In this document: in pieces, positions 8,769-18,811 of the stretch
Numbering within the stretch: the first letter of the stretch is position 1
Layout of the letters: each line of letters starts with the position of its first letter
From: Oceanospirillaceae bacterium
Lineage (GTDB): Bacteria > Pseudomonadota > Gammaproteobacteria > Pseudomonadales > Balneatricaceae
Direction of reading: 5' to 3'
Assembly: GCA_013373085.1 (NCBI GenBank)
Contig: JABXIM010000013.1
Coordinates: forward strand, 62,001-126,000
Length of the DNA: 64,000 nt
Notes under the pieces: generated by a model
Databases searched by the model: none
What the model was told of the DNA's origin: nothing
Seen by the model: only the letters and a program-made list of their open reading frames with translations
Program-made: the position numbers and the translations under genes

Positions 8769-9935
8769 ATGTCAGTCGGTATTGATGAAATAAGCTTCTA
8801 TACCTCGAATTACTTCCTGGATCTGCGGTCGCTGGCACTGGCCCAGCAGACTGATCCGGACAAGTATTACGTCGGTATAGGGCAGGAGAAAATGGGCATG
8901 GCGGCGCCGGACGAGGATATCGTCACGATGGCGGCCAATGCTGCGCTGCCGCTGGTGGAAGCGGTGGGCTCCGAGCGCATCAGCACCCTGATGTTCGCCA
9001 CCGAAACCGGCATCGATCAGTCCAAGGCCGCTGGCGTTTACGTGCATCGATTGCTGGGCCTGAACCCTAACTGTCGCGTGGTCGAGCTCAAACAGGCTTG
9101 CTACAGCGCCACGGCGGCGATTCAGATGGCCTGCGCCCTGGTCGCACGCCAGCCGGAGCAGAAAGTGCTGGTGGTGGCGTCGGACGTGGCCCGCTACGAG
9201 CTCAATACGCCGGGCGAGGCGACCCAGGGCTGCGGCGCCGTGGCGATCATGATCACCGCCAATCCGCGGCTGGTCGAAATCGATCCAGAGGTCGGCAATT
9301 ACACCGAGGATGTCATGGACTTCTGGCGTCCGAACTACCGCGTGACCGCACTGGTGGACGGCAAGTATTCGACCAAGATCTATCTCAAGTCGCTGAAGAA
9401 GGCCTGGGAGCATTTCCGTGAGGCCAGCCCGCTGACATTCGATGACTTCAGCCATTTCTGCTATCACCTGCCGTTCGGGCGCATGGCGCAGAAAGCGCAC
9501 CAGCAGCTGGCCAAGCTCAACAAGAGCGGACTCGATGCCGGGCAGCTGGAACAGCAGATCGAAGACACCCTGTCCTACAACCGCATCATCGGTAACAGCT
9601 ATACCGCCTCCATGTACATCGGCCTGACATCGCTACTGGAGAACTGCGGTCACAACCTCGCCGGCAAGCGTATTGGCTTCTTCAGTTACGGCTCAGGCTG
9701 CGTCGCCGAATTCTTTTCCGGCCGGGTGGTCGAGGGTTATGAGCGTCACCTGCACCGCGACAGGCACCAGCAGATGCTCGATGCCCGCCAGGAGATCGGC
9801 TACGAGGAGTACCTTGAGCTGTACCGTTATCCGGATCCGCGCGACGGTGAGCATCTGGAGATTCCGGCCAGTACCCGCGGCCGCTTCCGCCTGGCGGCGA
9901 TATCCCACCACAAGCGTGAATATATCGAGTGCTGA
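8769..9935 (+). CDS. mvaS: Hydroxymethylglutaryl-CoA synthase
   Basis: Condenses acetyl-CoA with acetoacetyl-CoA to HMG-CoA. In 388 residues the catalytic triad falls at the same numbers as in the Staphylococcus aureus enzyme: Glu79 in FATETG, Cys111 in LKQACYSATAA and His233 in FCYHLPFGRMAQKAH. Other family blocks include GIDEISFY at the N terminus and SYGSGCVAEFFSG near the C terminus. Its last 7 bases overlap the GTG start of the next kinase gene. No acetoacetyl-CoA thiolase gene lies in the operon, so that substrate must come from elsewhere in the genome. Confidence 0.94.
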   Translation: MSVGIDEISFYTSNYFLDLRSLALAQQTDPDKYYVGIGQEKMGMAAPDEDIVTMAANAALPLVEAVGSERISTLMFATETGIDQSKAAGVYVHRLLGLNPNCRVVELKQACYSATAAIQMACALVARQPEQKVLVVASDVARYELNTPGEATQGCGAVAIMITANPRLVEIDPEVGNYTEDVMDFWRPNYRVTALVDGKYSTKIYLKSLKKAWEHFREASPLTFDDFSHFCYHLPFGRMAQKAHQQLAKLNKSGLDAGQLEQQIEDTLSYNRIIGNSYTASMYIGLTSLLENCGHNLAGKRIGFFSYGSGCVAEFFSGRVVEGYERHLHRDRHQQMLDARQEIGYEEYLELYRYPDPRDGEHLEIPASTRGRFRLAAISHHKREYIEC

Positions 9936-10933
9936 AACGGGTCTGCGCCCCGGGCAAGATCATCCTCAGCGGGGAACACGCGGTCGTCTACGGCAAGCCG
10001 GCCCTGGCGCTGGCCGTAGACCGCCGCATGCACGTGAGCTTCGAGCCGGACCGGTTGCCACGCCTTAGCTGGCATACCGGGGAGCGTGCCCACAGCCTCG
10101 GCCTCGACAAGTTTTCCTCGCTGCGGCGCCGGCTCGACAGTTACTTCGAGCGTTATCTCAGGGGCGAATTGAGCATCGGCCAGATCCTGCGCAAGCCCGG
10201 CGAGCTGGTCTTCTACGCCGTCGACATGGCGCGTCTGTTGTCGGGGCTGGAACAACTGCCGAAGGGCCGGGTGCGCATCGATTCCGACATTCCCATTGGC
10301 GCAGGTATGGGGTCCTCCGCCGCGCTGATCGCCTGCCTGCTTAAACTTTTCGGACATTTCGACAACCGCGACGAACTGGTGCGGCAGGTACGTCATTGCG
10401 AACGCCTGCAACACGGGCGCGGCAGCCTTATCGATGCCGCAACCGTCTGCCTCGGCGGCTTGGTACGGGTACAGGGCGAGTCCATCGATTCTCTGCCGCT
10501 GCCGCCGGGAGGCCTCGGCGAAGGCTGGTACTGGGTCTACACCGGTACACCGTCCAGCAGCACCGGTACCTGCGTCGAGCATGTCCGTACGGGCTTTGCG
10601 GACTCCGATATCTGGAGCGAGTTCGCCGATATCAGCGCGCGTTTCGAAGCTGCGCTGGGGCAGGACGAGCCGGTTGCGGAGCTGCTGCGCGCCAATCACC
10701 GGCTACTGACACGGATCGGGGTGGTGCCGGCCGAATGCGGCCGCTTCGCCGAGCGTGTGGAGCAGCGCGGTGGCGCGGCCAAGATCTGCGGCGCCGGCGC
10801 CGTTTCCGGCGACAGGGGCGGACTGATGCTGGTCTGGCTGCCCGAGGGCTCGCCGCAGTCGCTGCAGCTGCCACGTGACTGGCGCTGGGGCCCGTTGCAC
10901 GAAGACCGCCAGGGCGTGCGCTTCGAATCGTAG
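9929..10933 (+). CDS. GHMP kinase of the mevalonate pathway, probably mevalonate kinase
   Basis: ATP-dependent small-molecule kinase of 334 residues. GHMP motif 1 is CAPGKIILSGEHAVVYGKPA, motif 2 is IPIGAGMGSSAAL, and motif 3 is the divergent KICGAGAVSGDRGG. The segment LQHGRGSLIDAATVCLGGLV resembles the HG-PSGID catalytic-aspartate region of mevalonate kinases, which is why I prefer mevalonate kinase here and phosphomevalonate kinase for the second GHMP gene. That assignment is inference. The GTG start overlaps the mvaS stop. A gap of 68 bases with a palindromic repeat separates it from the next gene. Confidence 0.78.
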   Translation: MLKRVCAPGKIILSGEHAVVYGKPALALAVDRRMHVSFEPDRLPRLSWHTGERAHSLGLDKFSSLRRRLDSYFERYLRGELSIGQILRKPGELVFYAVDMARLLSGLEQLPKGRVRIDSDIPIGAGMGSSAALIACLLKLFGHFDNRDELVRQVRHCERLQHGRGSLIDAATVCLGGLVRVQGESIDSLPLPPGGLGEGWYWVYTGTPSSSTGTCVEHVRTGFADSDIWSEFADISARFEAALGQDEPVAELLRANHRLLTRIGVVPAECGRFAERVEQRGGAAKICGAGAVSGDRGGLMLVWLPEGSPQSLQLPRDWRWGPLHEDRQGVRFES

Positions 10934-10961
10934 GATGGAATGAGCGCAGCGAATTCCACCC
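10931..10961. repeat. Palindromic intergenic repeat, TGGAAT type
   Basis: TGGAAT and ATTCCA arms flank the loop GAGCGCAGCGA directly after the kinase stop codon. The same core recurs at 15297-15399 and 19548-19616. It lies inside the mevalonate operon, between the two kinase genes. Confidence 0.6.
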
Positions 10962-11001
10962 TGCATGACCCAAAACATCGGGACGCTTTGGGAGATTTGC
11001 T

Positions 11002-11946
11002 TTGACACAGGCGGATAACTGGAACGAAATCCGGGTTTCGGCGCCGGGCAGCATCATGCTGATGGGGGAGCACGCGGTGCTGTTCGGCGAACGGGCGATC
11101 GCCTGCGCTGTCGACCGCTACATGCGGGTGCGTATTGTTCGTCGCAACGACCGTGAAGTGTGGGTGCGCTCGGCACTGGCGAACGCCCATGGCACGCTCG
11201 ATTCCCTGCCGCAAGAGCCGCAACTGAGCTTCGTGCTGGCCACCATCGAACGCTATGCCGATCGCCTGCCGGCCGGATTCGAGCTGGAGGTCGCATCGGA
11301 ATTTTCCCATACCGTCGGCCTCGGTTCCTCGGCCGCGGTGACGGCGGCATTGGTCGCGGCGTTGCAGGCTTATTCCGCTTCAGATACCGCGCCGGAAGCC
11401 GTTTTCGATGCCGCGCTCGGTGTTATTCACGCGGTGCAGGGGCGCGGTTCCGGTACCGATCTGGCGGCGAGCGTATACGGTGGCCTGATAAGCTATACGG
11501 TGTCGCCGCGGCGTATCGACCGGCTACCGGGGCTGCCCGCCATCAGTCTTTACTACAGCGGCTACAAGACCCGCACGCCCGAGGTACTGGCACGGGTCGA
11601 GGCGGCAGCGAAAGGCTACGAAGGGCTTCACCGCGGGCTTTACCGTCTGATGGGCGCAACCTGCGAGCAGGCGGAGGATGCGATCTCGCGGCAGGATTGG
11701 GCCGCGCTTGGCCGGCTGATGAATGTCTACCAGGGGCTGATGGACGCGCTGGGCGTCAACGATGCCACCCTGGCGCAGATGGTCTACCGGTTGCGTCAGA
11801 ACCCGCAGGTGCTCGGCAGCAAGATCAGCGGTTCTGGGCTTGGCGACTGCGTGCTGGCGCTGGGTGCGGACGTAACGCTGGCGAACGACTATGAACGGAT
11901 TCCGGTGGCGGTCAGCCCGGAGGGGGTTAGCGTTGAGTATCACTAA
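11002..11946 (+). CDS. GHMP kinase of the mevalonate pathway, probably phosphomevalonate kinase
   Basis: A second GHMP kinase of 314 residues. Motif 1 is SAPGSIMLMGEHAVLFGERA, motif 2 HTVGLGSSAAVTAAL, and motif 3 KISGSGLGDCVLALG. The catalytic-aspartate region reads GRGSGTDLAASVYGGLISY, closer to the SG-D-A pattern of phosphomevalonate kinases, and by elimination it supplies the remaining kinase step before decarboxylation. It could equally be the mevalonate kinase with the other gene as PMK. The start is a TTG with GGGAGA about 8 bases upstream. Its end overlaps the decarboxylase start by 14 bases. Confidence 0.75.
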   Translation: MTQADNWNEIRVSAPGSIMLMGEHAVLFGERAIACAVDRYMRVRIVRRNDREVWVRSALANAHGTLDSLPQEPQLSFVLATIERYADRLPAGFELEVASEFSHTVGLGSSAAVTAALVAALQAYSASDTAPEAVFDAALGVIHAVQGRGSGTDLAASVYGGLISYTVSPRRIDRLPGLPAISLYYSGYKTRTPEVLARVEAAAKGYEGLHRGLYRLMGATCEQAEDAISRQDWAALGRLMNVYQGLMDALGVNDATLAQMVYRLRQNPQVLGSKISGSGLGDCVLALGADVTLANDYERIPVAVSPEGVSVEYH

Positions 11947-12931
11947 GCAAGAGGTTATTCAGGCGCGCCTGCCCGCGGCGCTGGTGCCGCTGGACCAGGC
12001 CGAGGCGTTCGCGCCGAGCAATATCGCGCTGTGCAAGTACTGGGGCAAGCGCGATGCCGAGCTGAACCTGCCGATCAACAACAGCCTGTCGGTTTCGCTT
12101 GGGCACCTGGGTACCCGCACACTGCTGCAGAATGCCGCCGACGGCGTCGACCGGGTGTTCCTCAATGGTGTCGAGCAGGCGCGCGACACGCCGTTCGCGG
12201 CCAAGCTACTGGCCTTCGTGGAGCTGTTCCGGGCAGGGCGCGCGCTGCCGGTGCACGTTCATACCGAGAACAATATTCCCACCGCCGCGGGACTGGCGTC
12301 GTCCGCTTCGGGCTTCGCCGCCCTGACGCTGGCGCTCGACCGCTGGTTGCAGCTGGGATTGGCGCCGGAGGTACTGTCGGCCTTCGCCCGCATGGGCAGC
12401 GGAAGCGCCTGTCGCTCGGTGTTCGAGGGTTTTGTCGAATGGCGTGACGGTATCCACGACGATGGCATGGACTCCCATGGTGTACCGCTCGCGGCGCACT
12501 GGCCGGGCTTGCAGATTGGCCTGGTCAAGGTTGCCACCGGCGAAAAGTCGGTGGGCAGCCGCGCCGGTATGCAACGCACGATCGAAACCGCACACCTGTA
12601 CCAGAGCTGGCCGCTGCAGGCGGCCGCGGACCTCGATAAACTGCACCGGGCGATCGACTCGGCAGACTTCGCTCTGCTGGGGCAGACCGCGGAGCAGAAT
12701 GCGCTGTCGATGCACGCCACCATGATCGCCTCCTGGCCGCCGCTGCTGTACTGGCAGCCGGAGTCGGTGGCGGCGATGCAGCAGGTCTGGCAGCTGCGTG
12801 AGCAGGGGCTGGACCTGTATTTCACCATGGATGCCGGCCCCAACCTCAAGCTGCTGTTCCAAGCCCGGGACCGCGACGCGGTCGAGCAGGCTTTCCCCGG
12901 CCTCGAAGTCGTGGCCCCGTTCGGCGACTGA
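11933..12931 (+). CDS. mvaD: Diphosphomevalonate decarboxylase
   Basis: Converts mevalonate 5-diphosphate to isopentenyl diphosphate with ATP. The 332-residue protein shows PSNIALCKYWGKRD, PTAAGLASSASGFAAL for phosphate binding, the MGSGSACRSVFEGFVEW block, and the catalytic aspartate in FTMDAGPNLKLL. All are diagnostic of the family. The TTG start at 11933 is chosen because a strong GGAGG at 11919-11923 lies at good spacing and the upstream in-frame ATG at 11891 would overlap the kinase more deeply. The polB ATG follows the stop after a single base. Confidence 0.92.
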   Translation: MSITKQEVIQARLPAALVPLDQAEAFAPSNIALCKYWGKRDAELNLPINNSLSVSLGHLGTRTLLQNAADGVDRVFLNGVEQARDTPFAAKLLAFVELFRAGRALPVHVHTENNIPTAAGLASSASGFAALTLALDRWLQLGLAPEVLSAFARMGSGSACRSVFEGFVEWRDGIHDDGMDSHGVPLAAHWPGLQIGLVKVATGEKSVGSRAGMQRTIETAHLYQSWPLQAAADLDKLHRAIDSADFALLGQTAEQNALSMHATMIASWPPLLYWQPESVAAMQQVWQLREQGLDLYFTMDAGPNLKLLFQARDRDAVEQAFPGLEVVAPFGD

Positions 12932-12932
12932 G

Positions 12933-15272
12933 ATGACCGATGCCGTAACGGGCTTCGTGCTGAGCCGCCAGCAGCGGGACACCCGCGACGGCATCGAACT
13001 GCGCTATTGGCTCAGTACCGATGCCGGCGCGCTGCCGGTTTCGCTGCCGGCGCAGGAAGCGGTGCTGTTCGTGCGCGAGGGCGACGAGGTGCGGGTCGCC
13101 AGCGCGCTGGCGGGACTTGAAGGCTGGCGCCTGGAGGCCCGCCCGCTGAAGGACCTCACCGGGGCGCCGGTCGCGGCGTTGTACTGCCGCAGCCTGAAGC
13201 TGTTCCGGCAGGTGATCGAGCGGCTGCAGGGTGCAGAGGTAGCGCTGCTGGAGGACGATATCCGGCCGGTGGATCGCTACCTGATGGAGCGTTTCATCCA
13301 GGGCGGGGTCGAGGTGCAGGGCCTCGACGGCGGCACACCCCGCTTGCGTCCCAGCGATTACCGACCACGCCTGCGAATGTTGTCGATCGACCTCGAAACC
13401 ACGCTCAGTGCCGACCGAATTCTTTCCATCGGCCTCAGCGGCGGGAGCTACAACCGGGTGCTGCTGTGCGGCCAGGGTGTCGATCTCGACTGGCTCGAGT
13501 TCGTGCCCGACGAGCGCCGACTGCTGGAACGGCTGATGGAGGAGGTCGAATCCGTCGATCCCGATATCTTCATCGGCTGGAACGTCATCGATTTCGATTT
13601 CCGGGTGCTGGATCAGCGTGCCCGGGCGCTCGGGCTCAAGCTGCGGCTGGGGCGGGACCGGGACCCGCTGCAGCTGGTGCGCGGCGGCCAGGGCAAGTCG
13701 TTCGTGCGTCTTGGCGGGCGGCTGGTGGTCGACGGGATCGACACCCTGCGCGGTGCCACCTTCCAGTTCGAGAGTTTTTCCCTCGAATTCGTCGCCCGGG
13801 AGCTGCTTGGGCGCGGCAAGCTGATCGACCATGTCGACAATCGAGGTACCGAAATCCAGCGTCTGTACCGCGAGGACCCGGTGGCCCTGGCCCGCTACAA
13901 CCTGGAAGACTGCGCGCTCGTGCAGGATATCTTCGCCCATGCCCAGCTGCTGCACTACCTGATCGAGCGCGGTCGCCTGACCGGCCTGCCGCTGGACAAG
14001 GTCGGTGGCTCGGCGGCGGCGTTCGACAACCAGTACCTGCCGCGGCTGCACCGTGCCGGCTACGTTGCCGCCGAGTACGCCTCCGGCGTCAGCGGCCTGT
14101 CGATTCCGGGCGGTTTCGTCATGGAGTCGCGGCCGGGGCTTTACCGCCAGGTGTTGGTGCTGGACTTCAAGAGCCTGTACCCGAGCATCATCCGCACCTT
14201 CTGCGTCGATCCCTGCGGTCTGGCCGAGGGGCTGCGTGAAGGGGCCAATCCGGACGATCTGGTGCCGGGTTTCAACGGTGCCATCTTCGCCCGCAGCCGC
14301 AGCATCCTGCCGGCGATCATCGAGCGCCTGTGGCAGGCGCGGGACGAGGCCAAACGCGAACGCAACGCGCCGTTGTCCCAGGCCATCAAGATCATCATGA
14401 ACTCCTTTTACGGTGTGCTCGGTTCCAATCTCTGCCGTTTCTACGATCAGCGGCTGTCCGGCTCCATCACCCTGCGCGGTCACGAAATTCTGACCCGAAC
14501 CCGCGATGAAATAGAGCGTCATTTCGGCTTCACGGTGATTTACGGCGATACCGATTCGGTGTTCGTCTGGCTCGGCGACGATTGCAGCGATGAGCAGGCC
14601 CACGCCCATGGCGAGGCGCTGGCCCACCACCTCAACGGCTGGTGGCGGCAGCAGCTTGCGGCTCGCTTCGGGCTGCCGAGCTTCCTCGAGATTCAGTACG
14701 AGAGTCATTTTCGCCGCTTCCTGATGCCGCGCATGCGCCACTCGGAGCAGGGCAGCAAGAAGCGGTACGCCGGGTTGAAGCGGCAACCCGACGGCGGTGA
14801 CTGCCTGGTGTTCAAGGGGCTGGAAAACGTGCGCACCGACTGGACGCCGCTGGCGCGGCGGGTACAGCACGAACTTTACGAGCGGGTGTTCCGGGGGCAG
14901 CCGTACGAGGCGTTCCTGCGTGACACGGTGGCGCGGGTCTTTGCCGGCGAGCTGGACGGAGAGCTGGTCTACCGCAAGCGGCTGCGACGGCCGCTCGACG
15001 AGTATCAGCGCAACCGGCCGCCCCAGGTTCAGGCGGCGCTGAAGGCCGAGCAGGCGCTACGGCGGGCGGGCCGCAAGAGTCGCCTGCGCGCCGGCTCCCG
15101 GATCGAGTACCTGATCACCGTAAGCGGGCCGGAACCGCTGGAGTTTCACGCTTCGCCGATCGATTACCAGCATTACGTCGACCGTCAGCTCAGGCCGGTG
15201 GTCGATACCATCCTGCCGTTTCTCGGCCAGGACTTCGACTCGCTGATCGCGCCGCAGCTGGACCTGTTCTGA
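12933..15272 (+). CDS. polB: DNA polymerase II (family B)
   Basis: Family B repair polymerase of 779 residues, close to the 783 of E. coli Pol II. The 3'-5' exonuclease domain has Exo I SIDLETT (about residue 151), GWNVIDFDFRVLDQ (Exo II) and the YNLEDC region. The polymerase palm carries DFKSLYPSIIRTF (about 411), KIIMNSFYGVLG and the metal-binding YGDTDSVFVW (about 536). The ATG at 12933 lies one base after the mvaD stop, so it is probably transcribed with the mevalonate genes. In E. coli polB belongs to the SOS regulon; no LexA box can be expected at this internal position and none was seen. Confidence 0.94.
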   Translation: MTDAVTGFVLSRQQRDTRDGIELRYWLSTDAGALPVSLPAQEAVLFVREGDEVRVASALAGLEGWRLEARPLKDLTGAPVAALYCRSLKLFRQVIERLQGAEVALLEDDIRPVDRYLMERFIQGGVEVQGLDGGTPRLRPSDYRPRLRMLSIDLETTLSADRILSIGLSGGSYNRVLLCGQGVDLDWLEFVPDERRLLERLMEEVESVDPDIFIGWNVIDFDFRVLDQRARALGLKLRLGRDRDPLQLVRGGQGKSFVRLGGRLVVDGIDTLRGATFQFESFSLEFVARELLGRGKLIDHVDNRGTEIQRLYREDPVALARYNLEDCALVQDIFAHAQLLHYLIERGRLTGLPLDKVGGSAAAFDNQYLPRLHRAGYVAAEYASGVSGLSIPGGFVMESRPGLYRQVLVLDFKSLYPSIIRTFCVDPCGLAEGLREGANPDDLVPGFNGAIFARSRSILPAIIERLWQARDEAKRERNAPLSQAIKIIMNSFYGVLGSNLCRFYDQRLSGSITLRGHEILTRTRDEIERHFGFTVIYGDTDSVFVWLGDDCSDEQAHAHGEALAHHLNGWWRQQLAARFGLPSFLEIQYESHFRRFLMPRMRHSEQGSKKRYAGLKRQPDGGDCLVFKGLENVRTDWTPLARRVQHELYERVFRGQPYEAFLRDTVARVFAGELDGELVYRKRLRRPLDEYQRNRPPQVQAALKAEQALRRAGRKSRLRAGSRIEYLITVSGPEPLEFHASPIDYQHYVDRQLRPVVDTILPFLGQDFDSLIAPQLDLF

Positions 15273-15296
15273 AAACGATAAATTTCGGCTGGGCGT

Positions 15297-15399
15297 AGGG
15301 TGGAATGAACGTGCGAACTCCCCCGGTCCTGGCATCTGCGGAGCGCTCGAATTCGGCAACCAGCGGTGGAATTCACGCCTGCGGCGCTCATTCCACCCT
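15297..15399. repeat. Long inverted repeat of the TGGAATGA family between convergent genes
   Basis: Perfect 12-bp outer arms (AGGGTGGAATGA and TCATTCCACCCT) enclose about 79 bases that contain a further GGTGGAATT copy. It occupies the gap between polB and the convergent adenine deaminase gene, where it could fold in transcripts of either strand and end them. Neither side has a clear T-run. Confidence 0.65.
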
Positions 15400-15418
15400 G
15401 TGCGCTGCCTGTGAGGTC

Positions 15419-16435
<1,017 letters not shown>

Positions 16436-16608
16436 CTATCTCCTTCCTGTGAAAAAAGCTCTTAGCGGCAGGCCTCCGGTTACAAGCGACCGGTGCCGCT
16501 CGTGCGGCGTTGCGCCTGACGTTTGCCGCTTCGATCTTCTTTGAGTAAAACCGAAATGACGGGCGGTTACCAGCGTCGCAAGACGGAAACAAGAGAGACG
16601 TCCCGGAA

Positions 16609-16627
16609 GCCCCACTGGGTGTGGGGC
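16609..16627 (-). terminator. Candidate hairpin terminator downstream of gpt
   Basis: A perfect 7-bp stem (GCCCCAC/GTGGGGC) with a 5-base loop sits about 60 bases after the gpt stop. On the minus strand only TTCC follows, so it is a weak terminator or an mRNA-stabilising hairpin. Confidence 0.35.
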
Positions 16628-16687
16628 GCCCGGGCGCGGGTGGTCGGGTGTTGTGCGCGCAACGGCAGGGAGGTCCCGTCTGACGCC

Positions 16688-17179
16688 TTATCGTTCCGCC
16701 AGCGGCGTCGAGAAGGTGTAGTCCATATCCCAGGGAAAACGGATCCAGGTGTCCTGGCTGACTTCGGTGATGAAGGTGTCGACCAGCGGCTTGCCGGCGG
16801 GTTTGGCGTAGATGGTCGCGAAATGCGCCTTTGGCAGCATATCGCGCACGCACTGAGCTGTCTTGCCGGTGTCGACCAGGTCGTCCACCAGAATCATCCC
16901 TTCACCGTCGCCTTCGACGCGCTTGAGGATATTCAACTTGCCCTGGGCCATTTCGGCGCCGTCCTCGCTTTTACCGTAGCTGGTCACGCAGACGGTGTCG
17001 ATCAGGCGGATGTCCAGCTCGCGGGCGAGGATCGCGGCCGGCACCATGCCGCCGCGGGTAATGGCGATGATGCCTTTCCAGGGGCCTAGTTCCAGCAAGC
17101 GCCACGATAATGCCCGGGCATTGCGGTGCAGTTCTTCCCAGGAAACCGGAAAATCTTTGCGATAGGGCACGGAGGCCAT
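16688..17179 (-). CDS. gpt: Xanthine/guanine phosphoribosyltransferase
   Basis: Transfers phosphoribose from PRPP to xanthine, guanine or hypoxanthine. The 163-residue protein aligns by eye along its length with E. coli Gpt: [29 protein letters not shown], the PRPP loop [13 protein letters not shown], and [18 protein letters not shown] followed by [11 protein letters not shown]. The frame is open further upstream, but the ATG at 17179 has GGAGA about 8 bases before it and gives the family length, so earlier starts are rejected. It lies between two purine deaminase genes on the same strand; hypoxanthine or xanthine made by them could be recovered here. Confidence 0.9.
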   Translation of the reverse strand: MASVPYRKDFPVSWEELHRNARALSWRLLELGPWKGIIAITRGGMVPAAILARELDIRLIDTVCVTSYGKSEDGAEMAQGKLNILKRVEGDGEGMILVDDLVDTGKTAQCVRDMLPKAHFATIYAKPAGKPLVDTFITEVSQDTWIRFPWDMDYTFSTPLAER

Positions 17180-17288
17180 CGGTCGTTCTCCATCAAAAGC
17201 TAATAGCGACCGTCGTATTCTAACTGAAGCGTCAGGATTAGGTGTAGGGTGGAGTGTCGAAGGCGCGTCACCCGTCACCCGTCACGAC

Positions 17289-18650
17289 TTAAGCCTGTGC
17301 CTTCTGTGCCAGCCTGCGCGCGGCGGCCCTGTGGTCGGCGACGAGTTGCGCAAGATCGGTGTTCGGCAGGGTGCCGTCGATCACCTTCCAGTCGCCGCCG
17401 ACCATGACGCGGTCGGCCTGCTGCGCGCCACAGAGTAGCAGGGCGGCGAGCGGGTCGTGACTGCCGGAGAAGCGCAGCTCGTCGAGGCGGAAAAGTGCCA
17501 GGTCTGCCTGCTTGCCAGATGCCAGTATGCCGATATCGTCGCGCCCCAGCACGCGTGCCGAGCCGGCGGTGGCCCAGCGGTAGGCGTCGAAGTGGGTCAC
17601 CTTGGATGAACCATAGCGCAGCCGTTGCAGGTACATACCCTGGCGGACCTCGTTGATCAGGTTGGAGCCGTCGTTGGAGGCCGAGCCGTCGACGCCGAGC
17701 CCGACCGGCGCACCGGCGGCCTCGAGCTCGAGGTTGCGGCAGATGCCCGAGGCCAGCATCATGTTGGAGCTGGGACAGTGGCAGATGCCGACGCCGGCCG
17801 CCCCGAGACGACGGATCTCATCATCGTTGAAGTGGATGCCGTGGGCCAGCCAGGTACGGTCACTGAGCCAGCCGACGCTTTCCAGATAATCCACCGTACG
17901 CATGCCGAAACGTTGTTCGCAGAAGGCTTCTTCGTCGAGCGTTTCGGCCAGGTGGGTGTGTAGCCGCACATCGAGGCGTTCAGCCAGGGCGGCGCTCTCG
18001 CGCATGATTTCGCTGGTCACCGAAAAGGGCGAGCAGGGCGCCAACGCGATCTGGGTTCGGGCACCGTCGCCGCGCTCGTGATAGCGCCGGATCAGCCGTT
18101 CGCTGTCTTCCAGAATCTGGGCTTCCGTCTGCACGGTACTCTGCGGCGGCAGACCGCCGTCTTTCTCGCCCAGGCTCATCGAGCCGCGGGTCAGCATTAC
18201 CCGGATACCGACCGCCCGGGCCTGCTCCACCTGCACGTCGATCGCATTCTCCATGCCGCCCGGGAAAAGGTAGTGGTGGTCGGAGGCGGTGGTGCAACCG
18301 GACAGAAGTAGTTCGGTCAATGCCAGGCGTGTGGCCAGAGCATGCATCTCCGGTTCCAGGTGCGCCCAGACACCATAGAGGCTTTTGAGCCAGGGGAAGA
18401 GTTCCTTGTTAAGGGCATCCGGATAGGCGCGGGTCAGCGTCTGATAGAAGTGATGATGGGTATTGATCAGGCCGGGCAACAACACGTGCTCGCCGGCATC
18501 GAATGTCTCGTTACAGGGCGCCGATGGATACTGGCCGCGGCCGATCAGTTCGACGATCCGGGTGCCGTCCACAACGATACCGCCGCGGGCATCGATATCG
18601 GTACCGGTGTATATGGCCAGGGGATTCTTAATCCAGAGTCTTTTGCTCAT
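17289..18650 (-). CDS. 8-oxoguanine deaminase (amidohydrolase superfamily)
   Basis: Metal-dependent hydrolase of 453 residues related to Pseudomonas PA0142, which deaminates 8-oxoguanine. Motifs include LPGLINTHHHFYQTLTRAY (metal ligands), LHTHLAET, LAHGIHF, and GLGVDGSASNDGSNL with the catalytic aspartate. CSPFSVTSE lies mid-protein. ATG at 18650 is preferred over the upstream in-frame ATG because a GAGGA sequence precedes it and homologues start at the MSKRLWIKNP position. It is probably the first gene of the deaminase-gpt block. A paired TGTATAC motif lies about 100 bases upstream. Confidence 0.85.
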   Translation of the reverse strand: MSKRLWIKNPLAIYTGTDIDARGGIVVDGTRIVELIGRGQYPSAPCNETFDAGEHVLLPGLINTHHHFYQTLTRAYPDALNKELFPWLKSLYGVWAHLEPEMHALATRLALTELLLSGCTTASDHHYLFPGGMENAIDVQVEQARAVGIRVMLTRGSMSLGEKDGGLPPQSTVQTEAQILEDSERLIRRYHERGDGARTQIALAPCSPFSVTSEIMRESAALAERLDVRLHTHLAETLDEEAFCEQRFGMRTVDYLESVGWLSDRTWLAHGIHFNDDEIRRLGAAGVGICHCPSSNMMLASGICRNLELEAAGAPVGLGVDGSASNDGSNLINEVRQGMYLQRLRYGSSKVTHFDAYRWATAGSARVLGRDDIGILASGKQADLALFRLDELRFSGSHDPLAALLLCGAQQADRVMVGGDWKVIDGTLPNTDLAQLVADHRAAARRLAQKAQA

Positions 18651-18749
18651 GTGGGGTTCCTCGAGAAATTTGCCTACCGACAGCACCGCGCGCAGTCGTG
18701 CTGCCGGGCCGATCGGGTTGTTTAAGGCGTGAACCCTTCGCCATGAGTC

Positions 18750-18771
18750 TGTATACAGAAAAGGTGTATAC
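18750..18771. promoter_or_regulatory. Paired TGTATAC motif, candidate operator for the purine genes
   Basis: TGTATAC occurs at 18750-18756 and 18765-18771, spaced 15 bp, each containing the palindrome GTATAC. It lies about 100 bp upstream of the 8-oxoguanine deaminase start. GTATAC-centred palindromes are typical of GntR-family operators; the cognate regulator is unknown. Confidence 0.35.
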
Positions 18772-18811
18772 GGTACGCATTATGCGATGCGGCCGGGCGG
18801 GCTGCAAGGGC

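Noticed and set aside
12846-14870. Open frame of over 670 codons antisense to polB
   Set aside because: It is a high-GC mirror of the polB codons, lacks any family motif, and the sense frame encodes an unmistakable family B polymerase.
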